This document shows positions 1-7,601 of a stretch of 14,584 nucleotides of DNA, one piece after another. Made by a program: the position numbers and the translations under genes. This stretch comes from an uncultured Bacilli bacterium (GTDB lineage Bacteria > Bacillota_I > Bacilli_A > RF39 > UBA660): the NCBI GenBank assembly GCA_948629335.1, contig CAPHZB010000036.1:1-14584 (forward strand), in the 5' to 3' direction. The notes under the pieces are model-generated. The model was not told the DNA's origin and did not search any database. It worked only from the letters and a program-made list of their open reading frames with translations. Positions within the stretch are counted from its first letter, which is position 1, and the number at the start of each line of letters is the position of its first letter.

Positions 1-752
1 AAGGAAAGAAAGCCTTAGTAGGAGGAAAAGAAGTAGTAGGAACATTTACATGTCCGCCTATGTCATCAGATCAAACAGCTGGAGATGCAACACCAGAAGA
101 TATAACAGATGGAAAAATTGCATGGGTAAATGGGAATAAAATTGTTGGAACATATGCTTCAACACCAACAACTTTAGCGGATAGGGTAGAGTTAGGTGAT
201 TATATAAATTATTATCCTACTGTTTCTCGAATTTCTATTGATAGAGATATCACTGGTACAAATGTTTCATCAATTATTAATCCGTCTGAAACTGAACGCT
301 GGGAGGTAATACGTATCAATCCAGATGATACTGTTGAAATAGTTCCTCAATGGACTAATGGGAGCTTTGTACGATTTGGCCAAGGAATTAATTATTTCTC
401 AGCGATGAGTGAAATTCTTATGCAGTATGTTGATATCGTATTCGTAAAAAACGTGCGATTAATTCAGAAAGATGATTTAGAGTTAATTAGAACAGACGCT
501 GGTTATTTGAAATTTTATAATGCAGGGGGAGAGGCAATAAGCTATTGGACTGGTCATTTGACGGATGATGGTCTTGCAAAATGGCCAAGTTTTATTTCCG
601 AGGATGAAATAATAATGGATTATACTTTGGATTCTTTGGATACCAATCATACTCATGCAATTCGACCTATAATTACTTTAAAGGCTAGTATAAATATTAT
701 GGGAGGAGATGGGACTTACTCAAATCCTTATAAAATTGGGAAAAAAGCATAG
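1..752 (+). CDS. Surface/secreted DUF6273-like protein, 5' partial
   Basis: The reading frame is open at the left edge (first full codon at base 3) and ends with TAG at 750-752, so the N-terminus lies outside the window; the ATG at 60 is internal. The visible part begins with two copies of a short repeat, GKKALVGGKEVVGT and GKIAWVNGNKIVGT, a type familiar from phage tail-fibre and surface proteins of gut Firmicutes. A linker beginning TLADRVELGDYI leads into a C-terminal domain with W-EVIRIN and the ending AIRPIITLKASINIMGGDG...NPY, which resembles the DUF6273 ending. It is a clear paralogue of the next gene (1064-2107): the repeat region and last 30 residues match well and the middle has diverged. 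By analogy it is probably exported, but the signal sequence is not visible. Function unknown. No U-tailed terminator follows it. Confidence 0.75.
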   Translation, partial: GKKALVGGKEVVGTFTCPPMSSDQTAGDATPEDITDGKIAWVNGNKIVGTYASTPTTLADRVELGDYINYYPTVSRISIDRDITGTNVSSIINPSETERWEVIRINPDDTVEIVPQWTNGSFVRFGQGINYFSAMSEILMQYVDIVFVKNVRLIQKDDLELIRTDAGYLKFYNAGGEAISYWTGHLTDDGLAKWPSFISEDEIIMDYTLDSLDTNHTHAIRPIITLKASINIMGGDGTYSNPYKIGKKA

Positions 753-1063
753 ATTCCCTATATCAATGAGTCTCGAAAAATATTATTCTTAAACTATAAG
801 ATTTAAGGAGAAGAAAAGTGTTAAGGGTTATCCTAATACAGATGGAATCATTTTAAGTTAGTACATAGAGGGATAAAAAAGAATGAAATATTATATTTTA
901 AATGATATACTTATCTTTCAAAAATTAATTTTTTGGATTTTTGATAATTTTTAATCTCCATAAAATAAGTTGTTTCAAAAATGAAAAATTCAATTTTTAT
1001 ACTTTATGGGAGATAATCATGATATTAAATAGTGACATATACTGATAAGGAGAGTGAGGAAAG
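753..1063 (+). other. Intergenic region without a supported gene
   Basis: These 311 bases separate the two paralogues. The right half holds the structured repeat copy A (911-1016), annotated separately. The left half is AT-rich with only a weak hairpin (cttaaa/tttaag) and no clear terminator. A 23-codon ORF at 883-954 with a GAGGG upstream runs into the repeat and is not convincing. A TATACT at 1038-1043 lies too close to the ribosome binding site of the next gene to be its -10 element with confidence. Confidence 0.6.
911..1016 (+). repeat. Dispersed structured repeat, copy A
   Basis: About four in five positions match copy B (12738-12844) in the same orientation over about 106 bases, almost without gaps. 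Both copies can fold into the same three-helix junction. An outer stem pairs ttatctttc with gggagataa. A first inner hairpin pairs tcaaaaa..ttaa with ttgg-a-tttttga. A second runs from ataaaa, through ttg and tttc, back via gaaa, caa and tttttat. Several differences between copies keep pairing (T-A for C-G, T-G for C-G, T-G for T-A), which argues for selection on structure or descent from an element that needs it. It ends 47 bases before the start codon of the downstream gene. Whether it acts as RNA or DNA is unknown. Confidence 0.6.
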
Positions 1064-2107
1064 ATGCAAAAGAGAAAAAAAGACAAAATTATAATAGGAA
1101 CTGAAGTACTATTATTATGCATGACTTTAGGAGTGCTAAGAATCAATGCAGTAGGTAATAATCCCCCATCAAGCGAAGTAAATTATAATAAAAATAGCCA
1201 AATCAATGTACAGAATTCAATAAATGATTTATATAATAAAGTAGCATATGGAGATGCTGCGTCAAATGAAATAGCAAGTGGAAAGACAGCATTGGTGGGT
1301 GGGAAACAAGTTGTAGGAACATATACTTGTCCAAGTTTAGCGAGTCAGACGCCTGGAGATGCAACACCAGAGGATATAACTGAAGGTAAAATAGCATGGG
1401 TAAATGGAAATAGAATAGTGGGGGTAAGAACAACATTAGCAGATAAGTTAAAACTAGGGGATTATATAAGTTATACTCCAAGTAAAACAGTTTATTATGG
1501 AAGAATGAGTCCATCGTCTGGTGGTTCAATATCTATTAATCCCAGTTTATTAAAACTTTGGAGAGTTATACGAAAGAATGCAGATGGAACAGTTGATGTT
1601 GTATCAGAAGACCTTTCAGAAGAAGGTATAACACTGGGAGGATCCAATAAAGAGCAACAGGCCTATAAGTATTATATTTGGATTTTAAATGATTTAGCCT
1701 CTGCTTATGAAACAAAAGGATATACAGTTGGGTCAAGAGCGATGGGATATGATAGTACAAAAGCGAAAGAAATTGTGAATAGTTCTGAACCAGATGATGG
1801 ATATAAAACAGACTACGAGCTAGTTAAGGCAATAGGCAGTTTACGTGCAAACAGACATGGATACAGTTCAAGTGATGGAGCTTCCTATTATTTAGCTTCA
1901 AGAGGTGGTGGTTTTTATGTGTATTATATTAATAATTGTGGGAGTACTACTCCTGGTACTGATGGGCTTGATGCGAATTTTCGCGTATGTGTAAGTCATT
2001 CTTACAAAACAGGTCTTGGTATTCGCCCTATTGTAGTATTAAAATCAGACTTAAAAATCACAGGAGGAGATGGAACAGCATCTTCACCATATACTCTAGG
2101 TTTATAA
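1064..2107 (+). CDS. Exported repeat protein with C-terminal DUF6273-like domain
   Basis: The 347-residue protein is predicted to be exported. A basic N-terminus (MQKRKKDK) precedes a hydrophobic segment at about residues 9-29, a signal peptide or membrane anchor. Residues 63-90 and 98-121 carry two copies of a repeat with cores GKTALVGGKQVVGT and GKIAWVNGNRIVGV, similar to repeats in phage tail and surface proteins. The TLADKLKLGDYI linker (124-135) leads into a domain with LWRVIRKNADGTVDVVSED, SYYLASR (274-280) and the ending GIRPIVVLKSD...GGDGT, which I recognise as DUF6273-like, a family common in gut Firmicutes and of unknown function. The start is backed by an AAGGAG/GAGG-rich binding site at 1047-1060. 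It is paralogous to the partial gene upstream and is followed by a strong terminator. Adhesion or surface display is a guess. Confidence 0.8.
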   Translation: MQKRKKDKIIIGTEVLLLCMTLGVLRINAVGNNPPSSEVNYNKNSQINVQNSINDLYNKVAYGDAASNEIASGKTALVGGKQVVGTYTCPSLASQTPGDATPEDITEGKIAWVNGNRIVGVRTTLADKLKLGDYISYTPSKTVYYGRMSPSSGGSISINPSLLKLWRVIRKNADGTVDVVSEDLSEEGITLGGSNKEQQAYKYYIWILNDLASAYETKGYTVGSRAMGYDSTKAKEIVNSSEPDDGYKTDYELVKAIGSLRANRHGYSSSDGASYYLASRGGGFYVYYINNCGSTTPGTDGLDANFRVCVSHSYKTGLGIRPIVVLKSDLKITGGDGTASSPYTLGL

Positions 2108-2128
2108 AATACATAACAAAAATAATAG

Positions 2129-2154
2129 AACAGAGGAAATTTCTTCTGTTTTTT
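2129..2154 (+). terminator. Rho-independent terminator after 1064-2107
   Basis: The arms aacagaggaaa and tttcttctgtt are complementary over 11 positions (one G-T pair); the central bases form the loop. The hairpin runs directly into TTTTTTCTTT. It ends transcription of the exported-protein gene. Confidence 0.85.
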
Positions 2155-2181
2155 CTTTAGAGGGAGTTTAAATGAAGTATA

Positions 2182-2210
2182 TAGATTTTAGAACTATGAA
2201 ATGCTATACT
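2182..2210 (+). promoter_or_regulatory. Likely sigma-A promoter of the DUF4186 gene
   Basis: TATACT (2205-2210) is 17 bases downstream of a weak -35, TAGATT (2182-2187). It lies between the upstream terminator and the ribosome binding site GAAGGTGG (2221-2228). Confidence 0.45.
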
Positions 2211-2234
2211 ATTTTTATACGAAGGTGGTAATTT

Positions 2235-2594
2235 ATGAATGAAAAAGACATATTCGAAAGACTAAGTAAATCTAAATTTAGAAGTAGTTTTCATTTAAAA
2301 CAAAGGGATATAGACTATATAAGGGAAAAAGGTTTAGACAAAATAGAGGAACATGCAATTTCCTTTATAGAAAAAAGACTAAAACCAAAAGAAATTCTAA
2401 ATGATGGAAAACAAACTCCTATGAAGGGACATCCTGTCTTTATAGCGCAACATGCAACAGGATGTTGTTGTAGAGAATGTCTCTTTAAATGGCACTCTAT
2501 TCAAAAAAATAAAGAACTTACTGAAGAAGAAGTAAAATATATTGTAAATATTCTTATGACTTGGATATATCATGAATATACTAAAAAATTTTAA
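2235..2594 (+). CDS. DUF4186 family protein
   Basis: The 119-residue protein matches the DUF4186 family along its length. Seen in the sequence: RSSFHLKQRDIDYI (16-29), EKGLDKIEEHA, FIEKRL, the invariant-looking NDGKQTPMKGHPVFIAQHAT (56-75), then a cysteine cluster GCCCRECLFKWH (Cys77, 78, 79, 82 and His87), and the C-terminal LTEEEVKYIVNILMTWI. The cysteine/histidine cluster suggests metal binding, but no activity is established for the family as far as I know. Length is normal for the family. The ATG has GAAGGTGG six bases upstream. It stands alone, after a terminator and with its own predicted promoter. Confidence 0.9.
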   Translation: MNEKDIFERLSKSKFRSSFHLKQRDIDYIREKGLDKIEEHAISFIEKRLKPKEILNDGKQTPMKGHPVFIAQHATGCCCRECLFKWHSIQKNKELTEEEVKYIVNILMTWIYHEYTKKF

Positions 2595-2630
2595 AATCTT
2601 AAATTTAGGAGGCTAGGAACTCTAAAACTA

Positions 2631-2639
2631 TGGTATAAT
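2631..2639 (+). promoter_or_regulatory. Extended -10 promoter of the 485-residue protein gene
   Basis: TGGTATAAT is a perfect extended -10 (TGnTATAAT). No recognisable -35 hexamer sits 16-18 bases upstream. It lies 30 bases before the ATG at 2670, leaving a leader with the binding site GGGGAGAG. Confidence 0.6.
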
Positions 2640-2669
2640 AAAAATAATAGAATAACTGGGGAGAGATAT

Positions 2670-4127
2670 ATGGGTGAATTAGCGAAAACGAATAAAGAGA
2701 TATCTTTAAGAACTTTAGAGTCTATTTTAAAAGATGATACAATTTTTAGAAAATTTATTATGAATTTTGATAAAGAAGAATATTTATTTAAACAAATTCC
2801 AAAGATAGATTATATTTATAGTTTAAATACACTAATGGAATATTATATCGAAAATGATAATGAATTACCAAAAAAATATTTCGAAAAAATGAATTATATT
2901 AATTCCTATTATAAAAGTGAATTGAAAGATATGTACAGGGAATACGATTATGAAGAATATACAAAAATACCTAAGAGGGAAATTCCTTTTAAAATAATAA
3001 ATGCTATTTTATCAGAAGAAGAAGTCTATCAAAAATTCTTACATTTTAGTGAATATAAAGACTATTTTAAAGACATTTCGTTAGATAGATACATACAAGC
3101 TATTTTAGATATGCAGAAATTTTATAAAGAATCCAATATGATTCTACAAAGACACAAAAGAGAACGTATTCAAACAATAAAAAGTCAGTTTATTTTTGAA
3201 ACCCCTCATAATGAAATGTTAACAGGGGAAAGATGTGAAGTAATCTTGGATCCTACTTTAGAAAAAGAAGTTTTAAAACGAGTAAATTTAAATGAAGATA
3301 CATTTGTTATTGCAAGAAGCATTTATATAGAACTATGTAAACTGGTTACAATTGATGATAACTTCTTTGTCCAAAGAAAAACAGAAAAAGAACTTTCCTC
3401 TACAAAAGGTTCCGATTTTGCGTCGATTTATGTAAGTTTATTAAGAAAAGTTGGAATTGATGCAGTCATTTCTTCTGGGAAAGAAAAATGTGCTCTATTT
3501 TCTTATAAAGGAATTGTTGTAGAAGCGAATGCAACAAAGAAAGGAACAGAAATAGATGAAAACTATCATGTAAGTGATATAACTAGAGTTAAAATTGGAC
3601 TTAAAACGGTAGGATTTAAGGCATTAAATCCTGAAAATGATATTCATGCAGCCATTTTAAATGCAGATAAAAAACATGAAGAATACCAAAAAAAAGTGGA
3701 AAGACATAGACGAGAATTAGAACAAAAATACCGCTTAATAAAAAGATTAAATACAGATGCACATCAAAATTTAGTCGAAGTCATGGAATACATTGCTCAT
3801 CTTGATTCTAACCATCTACTGTCTTCTCTTGATTACACAGAATATATTCGCATGATGGTTGAGGTTTGTGTAGAAGATGCTAGAAAAAAAGACATTTTTT
3901 ATGCAACTTGTTATAAAAAACAAGGGGACAAATATCGCTCTGTTCTCATTGTAGATTTATCCATCTGTCGTGAATATGGGGATACATATTACTTATTTGA
4001 AGAACAAAAAGGGGGTACTGTTTTAAGTAGTTTAGATTTACGAAATATGAAAAAGATGGGTATCCTTTCTATACCAAGTGAAAAATTCGAAAAAAATTTG
4101 GAGGATAAAAAAGGATGGAATTATTAG
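2670..4127 (+). CDS. Uncharacterised 485-residue protein with a possible inactive transglutaminase-like segment
   Basis: I do not recognise a named family. The N-terminal 185 residues are helical and charged, without a signal peptide or membrane segment, so it is probably cytoplasmic. Residues about 190-320 follow the layout of bacterial transglutaminase-like (papain-fold) domains: ARSIYIELCKLVTIDDNFF, then KGSDFASIYVSLLRKVGIDAV, then a strand pair ending VVEANAT. In active members the second block carries the catalytic Cys, a following block the His and the last an Asp. Here Ser/Asp248-249 stand where Cys is expected, no His is evident, and NAT replaces DAT, so an active enzyme is unlikely. 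Residues 330-365 look like a charged coiled coil, followed by another alpha/beta stretch. The start has GGGGAGAG upstream. It overlaps the next gene by 13 bases, so the two are probably co-expressed. Confidence 0.65.
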   Translation: MGELAKTNKEISLRTLESILKDDTIFRKFIMNFDKEEYLFKQIPKIDYIYSLNTLMEYYIENDNELPKKYFEKMNYINSYYKSELKDMYREYDYEEYTKIPKREIPFKIINAILSEEEVYQKFLHFSEYKDYFKDISLDRYIQAILDMQKFYKESNMILQRHKRERIQTIKSQFIFETPHNEMLTGERCEVILDPTLEKEVLKRVNLNEDTFVIARSIYIELCKLVTIDDNFFVQRKTEKELSSTKGSDFASIYVSLLRKVGIDAVISSGKEKCALFSYKGIVVEANATKKGTEIDENYHVSDITRVKIGLKTVGFKALNPENDIHAAILNADKKHEEYQKKVERHRRELEQKYRLIKRLNTDAHQNLVEVMEYIAHLDSNHLLSSLDYTEYIRMMVEVCVEDARKKDIFYATCYKKQGDKYRSVLIVDLSICREYGDTYYLFEEQKGGTVLSSLDLRNMKKMGILSIPSEKFEKNLEDKKGWNY

Positions 4128-4372
4128 AAAACTTAAGAAAAAGTGTTGATCGAAAAATTAGTTTATGCAATATAGAGGATTTGGAAAAGTATAAAATCAT
4201 AAAGGAATTATTAAAAGAGGATGATTGTTTCTTTTGCATGAAAAAAGATACAGCGTATGCATTATTAGAAGATTTAGATTTTCTAAAAAAAGAAGTACCC
4301 CACCTTTATGAACAATTAACTTCTTCTGATGTATATTTACAAACAAAGTGTTCATTTGAAATAGAAAGATGA
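4115..4372 (+). CDS. Small uncharacterised protein, overlaps the upstream gene
   Basis: This 85-residue protein starts inside the end of the 485-residue gene (13 shared bases, different frame). A well-spaced GGAGG at 4100-4104, ten bases before the ATG, supports the start. The protein is mostly helical and acidic/lysine-rich, with cysteines at about 18, 38 and 41 (the last two as CFFCM) and Cys79 near the end. There is no signal peptide, membrane segment or motif I recognise. Tight overlap and a shared promoter suggest a partner of the 485-residue protein. The next gene has its own promoter, so this pair is probably a two-gene operon. Confidence 0.65.
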   Translation: MELLENLRKSVDRKISLCNIEDLEKYKIIKELLKEDDCFFCMKKDTAYALLEDLDFLKKEVPHLYEQLTSSDVYLQTKCSFEIER

Positions 4373-4405
4373 TTTTAAGAGTTGAAAACATTCAAAATAA
4401 AATAA

Positions 4406-4437
4406 ACCTAGGCAAATAAGATTAGGTATGATATAAT
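4406..4437 (+). promoter_or_regulatory. engB promoter: extended -10 with a flanking inverted repeat
   Basis: TGATATAAT (4429-4437) is a perfect extended -10 (TGnTATAAT) 23 bases before the engB ATG. No good -35 is visible. Immediately upstream, accta (4406-4410) and taggt (4423-4427) form a short inverted repeat occupying the place of the -35/spacer. It could be an operator, but at five base pairs it may be chance. Confidence 0.55.
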
Positions 4438-4460
4438 GAGAAACATGAAGAGGTGTACGC

Positions 4461-5042
4461 ATGAAAATAAATTCTGTAGATTTAAAAATTAGTGCTGTAA
4501 GGCGTAGCCAATATCCAACGGATAATAAACCAGAATTCTTACTTGTAGGAAGAAGTAATGTTGGAAAAAGTAGTTTTATTAATACATTAATTAATCGTAA
4601 AAATTATGCAAGAACGAGTGCTAGTCCAGGAAAAACACAAACAATTAATTTTTATTTAGTAAATGATAGTTTTTATCTTGTAGATGCTCCTGGATATGGC
4701 TATGCAAACTTAAGTAAAGAAAAACGCAAAAAATTTGGACTCATGATGGAAGATTATTTAATTAGTCGTGATAACTTAAAACAAGTATTTATGCTGATTG
4801 ATTTTAGACATAAACCATCAGAAGATGATATTATGATGTATAACTTTTTGAAGTATTATAAACTACCTGTTACTATTGTTGCTACGAAATCAGATAAAGT
4901 AGGAATTACAAAACATCAAATGCAAAGAAACATCATTTTAACGGATTTAGAACTTGGTGTTGGAGATGACTTTGTTGTCTTTTCAAACGTAACAAAGGCA
5001 GGGAAATCAGAAATTCATGAAAAAATTGAAAGAATTATTTAG
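4461..5042 (+). CDS. engB: EngB/YsxC ribosome-biogenesis GTPase
   Basis: This is a TrmE-Era-EngA-EngB-Septin class GTPase that acts late in assembly of the large ribosomal subunit. At 193 residues it is the normal family length. All nucleotide-binding motifs are present: G1 GRSNVGKS (30-37), G2 around GKTQTINF with Thr61, G3 DAPGYG (75-80), G4 TKSD (142-145) and G5 FSNVTKAG (174-181). The N-terminal FLLVGRSNVGKSSFIN and the YPTDNKPE stretch are typical of EngB. The start has GAGGTG seven bases upstream. In Bacillus ysxC follows lonA; here it has its own promoter and terminator and is not next to a protease gene. It is cytoplasmic and usually essential in Firmicutes. Confidence 0.97.
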   Translation: MKINSVDLKISAVRRSQYPTDNKPEFLLVGRSNVGKSSFINTLINRKNYARTSASPGKTQTINFYLVNDSFYLVDAPGYGYANLSKEKRKKFGLMMEDYLISRDNLKQVFMLIDFRHKPSEDDIMMYNFLKYYKLPVTIVATKSDKVGITKHQMQRNIILTDLELGVGDDFVVFSNVTKAGKSEIHEKIERII

Positions 5043-5062
5043 GCTCTAAATGATTCTTTTTT
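5031..5062 (+). terminator. engB terminator, overlapping the stop codon
   Basis: The arms agaattatttag (5031-5042) and ctaaatgattct (5046-5057) pair over 12 positions with one G-U and a three-base loop, followed by TTTTTT (5057-5062). The left arm includes the last codons and the TAG stop of engB. Confidence 0.85.
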
Positions 5063-5086
5063 CATACACTAGTATTAGGTGATTTC

Positions 5087-5560
5087 ATGAAAGTAATAAC
5101 AGATAAAGAAAAAAATATTCTTCTTTATCTACCAGAAATTCAAATTGATTTCGATTCGATGGATAAAGTAGAACAAGATTTGAAAAACATTCTTTTACGA
5201 CTTAAGTATTATTATTTTATAGATATACAAGGTTTCTATCAGGTAAAAATCTATAAGGATATATACTATGGACTTATTTTAGAACTTACAAAGGATACAC
5301 TTGATTATTTTGACTATTATGATGGAGAAATTGATATGCGCATTGAACTCATAGAATCTGACTTTCTCTATGAGGTACGAGATATACTGGAACTTCCTAA
5401 AAATATTCTAAAAAAAAGTGAAATATATATAGATAACAATACACATTATATAAAAATAAAAGAAAAAGTAGATATGTCGCAGGTACTTGAATATGCGTAT
5501 AATTTACATTATAAAAGTAGTCCATTTCTTTTAAAAGAGAAAAATCGAATTTCTTATTGA
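5087..5560 (+). CDS. Uncharacterised 157-residue protein
   Basis: I do not recognise this protein. It is rich in Tyr, Asp, Ile and Lys and reads as alternating strands and helices: MKVITDKEKNILLYLP at the N-terminus, a YYYFIDIQGFYQVKIY strand pair (about 42-57), an acidic DYFDYYDGEIDMRIELIESDF stretch, and YIKIKEKVDMSQVLEY near the C-terminus. There is no signal peptide, membrane segment or cysteine. The ATG is preceded by AGGTGATTTC, the same GGTG-type binding site seen at other starts in the window. It begins after the engB terminator, and its TGA stop lies inside the -35 box of the recG promoter. The tight packing and intact frame argue that it is real. Confidence 0.7.
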   Translation: MKVITDKEKNILLYLPEIQIDFDSMDKVEQDLKNILLRLKYYYFIDIQGFYQVKIYKDIYYGLILELTKDTLDYFDYYDGEIDMRIELIESDFLYEVRDILELPKNILKKSEIYIDNNTHYIKIKEKVDMSQVLEYAYNLHYKSSPFLLKEKNRISY

Positions 5561-5585
5561 CACACAAACAAATGTTTACTATAAT
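5557..5585 (+). promoter_or_regulatory. Perfect consensus sigma-A promoter of recG
   Basis: TTGACA (5557-5562), a 17-base spacer and TATAAT (5580-5585) match the housekeeping consensus at all 12 positions. The -35 box contains the TGA stop (5558-5560) of the upstream gene. The predicted start near 5592 leaves a leader of about 12 bases, just enough for GAGGTG. Confidence 0.9.
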
Positions 5586-5603
5586 AAAATAAAGAGGTGT
5601 TTT

Positions 5604-7589
5604 ATGGCAGGCTTGAAAGAGGTAAAAGGAATAGGGGATAAATCATTATCTTTATTAAAAAAACTGGGGATTGAAAATGAGGAGGATTTGGTCCAATATT
5701 ATCCATTTCGATATAATTTAATTAGAGTAAGTGATTTAGATCATTTAATAGATGATAAGGTAATCGTTGATGGCGTGATTGAAAGTATACCCAAAGTTTT
5801 TTATATTCATAAAAACTTGAATAAATTGTCATTTTCTTTGAATACAGGGACGCGTATTCTAACAATTACTCTTTTTAATCGAGCTTATTTAAAGCAGAGT
5901 TTAAAAATAGGTTCAAAGGTCACTGTATTTGGAAAAATAGATAGGAATTTGCGCAACATTGTTGCCTCAGAAGTTCGTTTTTCTCCCTTATTAAAAGAAA
6001 CGATTGAGCCTGTTTATCATACAACGAATGGAATAGCGATGACTAAACTTGCACAGTGGATTGATGAGGTTTTAAAAACAGATTTTTCTGTGATTGATTA
6101 TATTCCTAAAAAATACTTAGAAAAATACCATTTGATTTCAAAAAAAGAAAGCATCTTTGAAATTCATCACCCAACAAGTGAACAACAATTGAAAAAAGCT
6201 TTGATGCGGGCAAAATATGAAGAGTTATTTTTATTCATGATGAAAATGAGTGAATTAAGAGAAAATAAAATGGGAAAAATTGGATTAGAAAGAAATGTCG
6301 ACTTTAATGATGTTGAAAAGGTGATAGAAACACTTCCCTTTACATTAACAAGTGATCAAAGAAAAAGTTTAGAAGAAATTCACGCTGATTTAACGAGTCC
6401 TAAACGAATGAATCGATTGCTTCAAGGAGATGTAGGAAGTGGGAAAACGATAGTTGCTATACTTAGTATGTATATGAATTATTTAAGTGGATACCAAAGT
6501 ACGTTAATGGCCCCAACCGAAATTTTAGCAATACAACATTATGAAAATGTAAATAAAATTTTATCTCCTTTTGGGGTTCGAACTGTTTTACTAACAGGAA
6601 AGTTAAAAACAAAGGATAGAAGAGAAATATTAGAAAAAATTGCGAGTAAAGAAGTAGATTTGATTATAGGGACTCATGCATTATTTACAGAGGATGTTAT
6701 TTATAATAATTTAGGGCTTGTTATTACGGATGAACAACATCGTTTCGGTGTCAATCAACGTGGAAATTTAAAAAATAAAGGAATAACACCAGATGTTTTA
6801 TATATGAGTGCGACCCCCATTCCAAGAACATATGCTTTAACCCTTTATGGAGATATGGATATTTCTAGTATTAAGGCATCTCCTAGTGGTAGAAAAGAGA
6901 TAATTACACTTTTAAGGAAAGAAGAAGATTTAAAAGAAGTATTAACAATGATGTTTGAACAGTTGAAGTTGCATCATCAAATTTATGTGATTGCTCCTTT
7001 AATTGAAGAAAGCGACAAAATGGATTTAGAAAATGTGGAACAATTAGAACAGAAAATGAATCGTGCTTTTGGTAAATATTATAAGGTGGGTGTTCTCCAT
7101 GGTAAAATGAAAGGAATAGAAAAAGAAGAGGTGATGGATGCATTTCAAAAAGGGGAAATTGACATTTTAATCAGTACTACGGTGATTGAAGTGGGAATTA
7201 ATGTTTTAAATGCAACAATGATGGTCATATTTGATAGTTACCGATTTGGGCTATCTGCTCTTCATCAATTGAGAGGAAGAGTAGGAAGAAGTGAATTACA
7301 ATCTTATTGTATATTAATCAGTAATTATGAAACAGAACGTCTTAACGTACTTACAAAGACAACGGATGGTTTTAAAATTAGTGAAGAGGATTTTCGCCTT
7401 CGTGGAAGTGGAGACTTATTTGGAATTAAGCAAAGTGGAATGCATGCCTTTAAATTAGCGGATGTCAAAGATGATTTTGATATTTTAAAACATGCGAAAT
7501 TGGATGCAGAAGAATACTATATGAGTGATGATTTTAAAGAAAACTTTATTTTACAAGAGCTTCTAAAAAAAAGTGAAGATTTGGATTAG
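5604..7589 (+). CDS. recG: ATP-dependent DNA helicase RecG
   Basis: RecG is a superfamily 2 double-stranded DNA translocase that remodels stalled replication forks and Holliday junctions. The 661 residues are close to normal length. The N-terminal part holds LKEVKGIGDKSLSLLKKLGI (helix-hairpin-like) and YYPFRY, followed by the OB-fold wedge (about 50-150). The motor has Walker A GDVGSGKT (275-282), APTEILA, IIGTHALF, Walker B DEQH (376-379), SATPIPRT (402-409), then in the second lobe VLHGKMKG, STTVIEVGINV and QLRGRVGRS (555-563), and near the end the RecG-typical RLRGSGDLFGIKQSG. All catalytic motifs are intact. The start has GAGGTG six bases upstream. It is probably monocistronic: consensus promoter in front, terminator behind. 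Confidence 0.98.
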   Translation: MAGLKEVKGIGDKSLSLLKKLGIENEEDLVQYYPFRYNLIRVSDLDHLIDDKVIVDGVIESIPKVFYIHKNLNKLSFSLNTGTRILTITLFNRAYLKQSLKIGSKVTVFGKIDRNLRNIVASEVRFSPLLKETIEPVYHTTNGIAMTKLAQWIDEVLKTDFSVIDYIPKKYLEKYHLISKKESIFEIHHPTSEQQLKKALMRAKYEELFLFMMKMSELRENKMGKIGLERNVDFNDVEKVIETLPFTLTSDQRKSLEEIHADLTSPKRMNRLLQGDVGSGKTIVAILSMYMNYLSGYQSTLMAPTEILAIQHYENVNKILSPFGVRTVLLTGKLKTKDRREILEKIASKEVDLIIGTHALFTEDVIYNNLGLVITDEQHRFGVNQRGNLKNKGITPDVLYMSATPIPRTYALTLYGDMDISSIKASPSGRKEIITLLRKEEDLKEVLTMMFEQLKLHHQIYVIAPLIEESDKMDLENVEQLEQKMNRAFGKYYKVGVLHGKMKGIEKEEVMDAFQKGEIDILISTTVIEVGINVLNATMMVIFDSYRFGLSALHQLRGRVGRSELQSYCILISNYETERLNVLTKTTDGFKISEEDFRLRGSGDLFGIKQSGMHAFKLADVKDDFDILKHAKLDAEEYYMSDDFKENFILQELLKKSEDLD

Positions 7590-7601
7590 TAAAGAGATTA
7601 T

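Noticed and set aside
883..954. A 23-codon ORF with GAGGG upstream, between the two paralogues
   Set aside because: It runs into repeat copy A, is very short and hydrophobic by base composition alone, and nothing similar was recognised.
911..1016. Three-helix repeat as a known riboswitch such as the purine class
   Set aside because: The conserved junction and loop bases of that class are absent, and copy B has no plus-strand gene behind it to regulate.
1203..1760. Minus-strand ORFs opposite the exported-protein gene
   Set aside because: They lie wholly inside a well-supported plus-strand gene, lack binding sites and are shadows of its codon bias.
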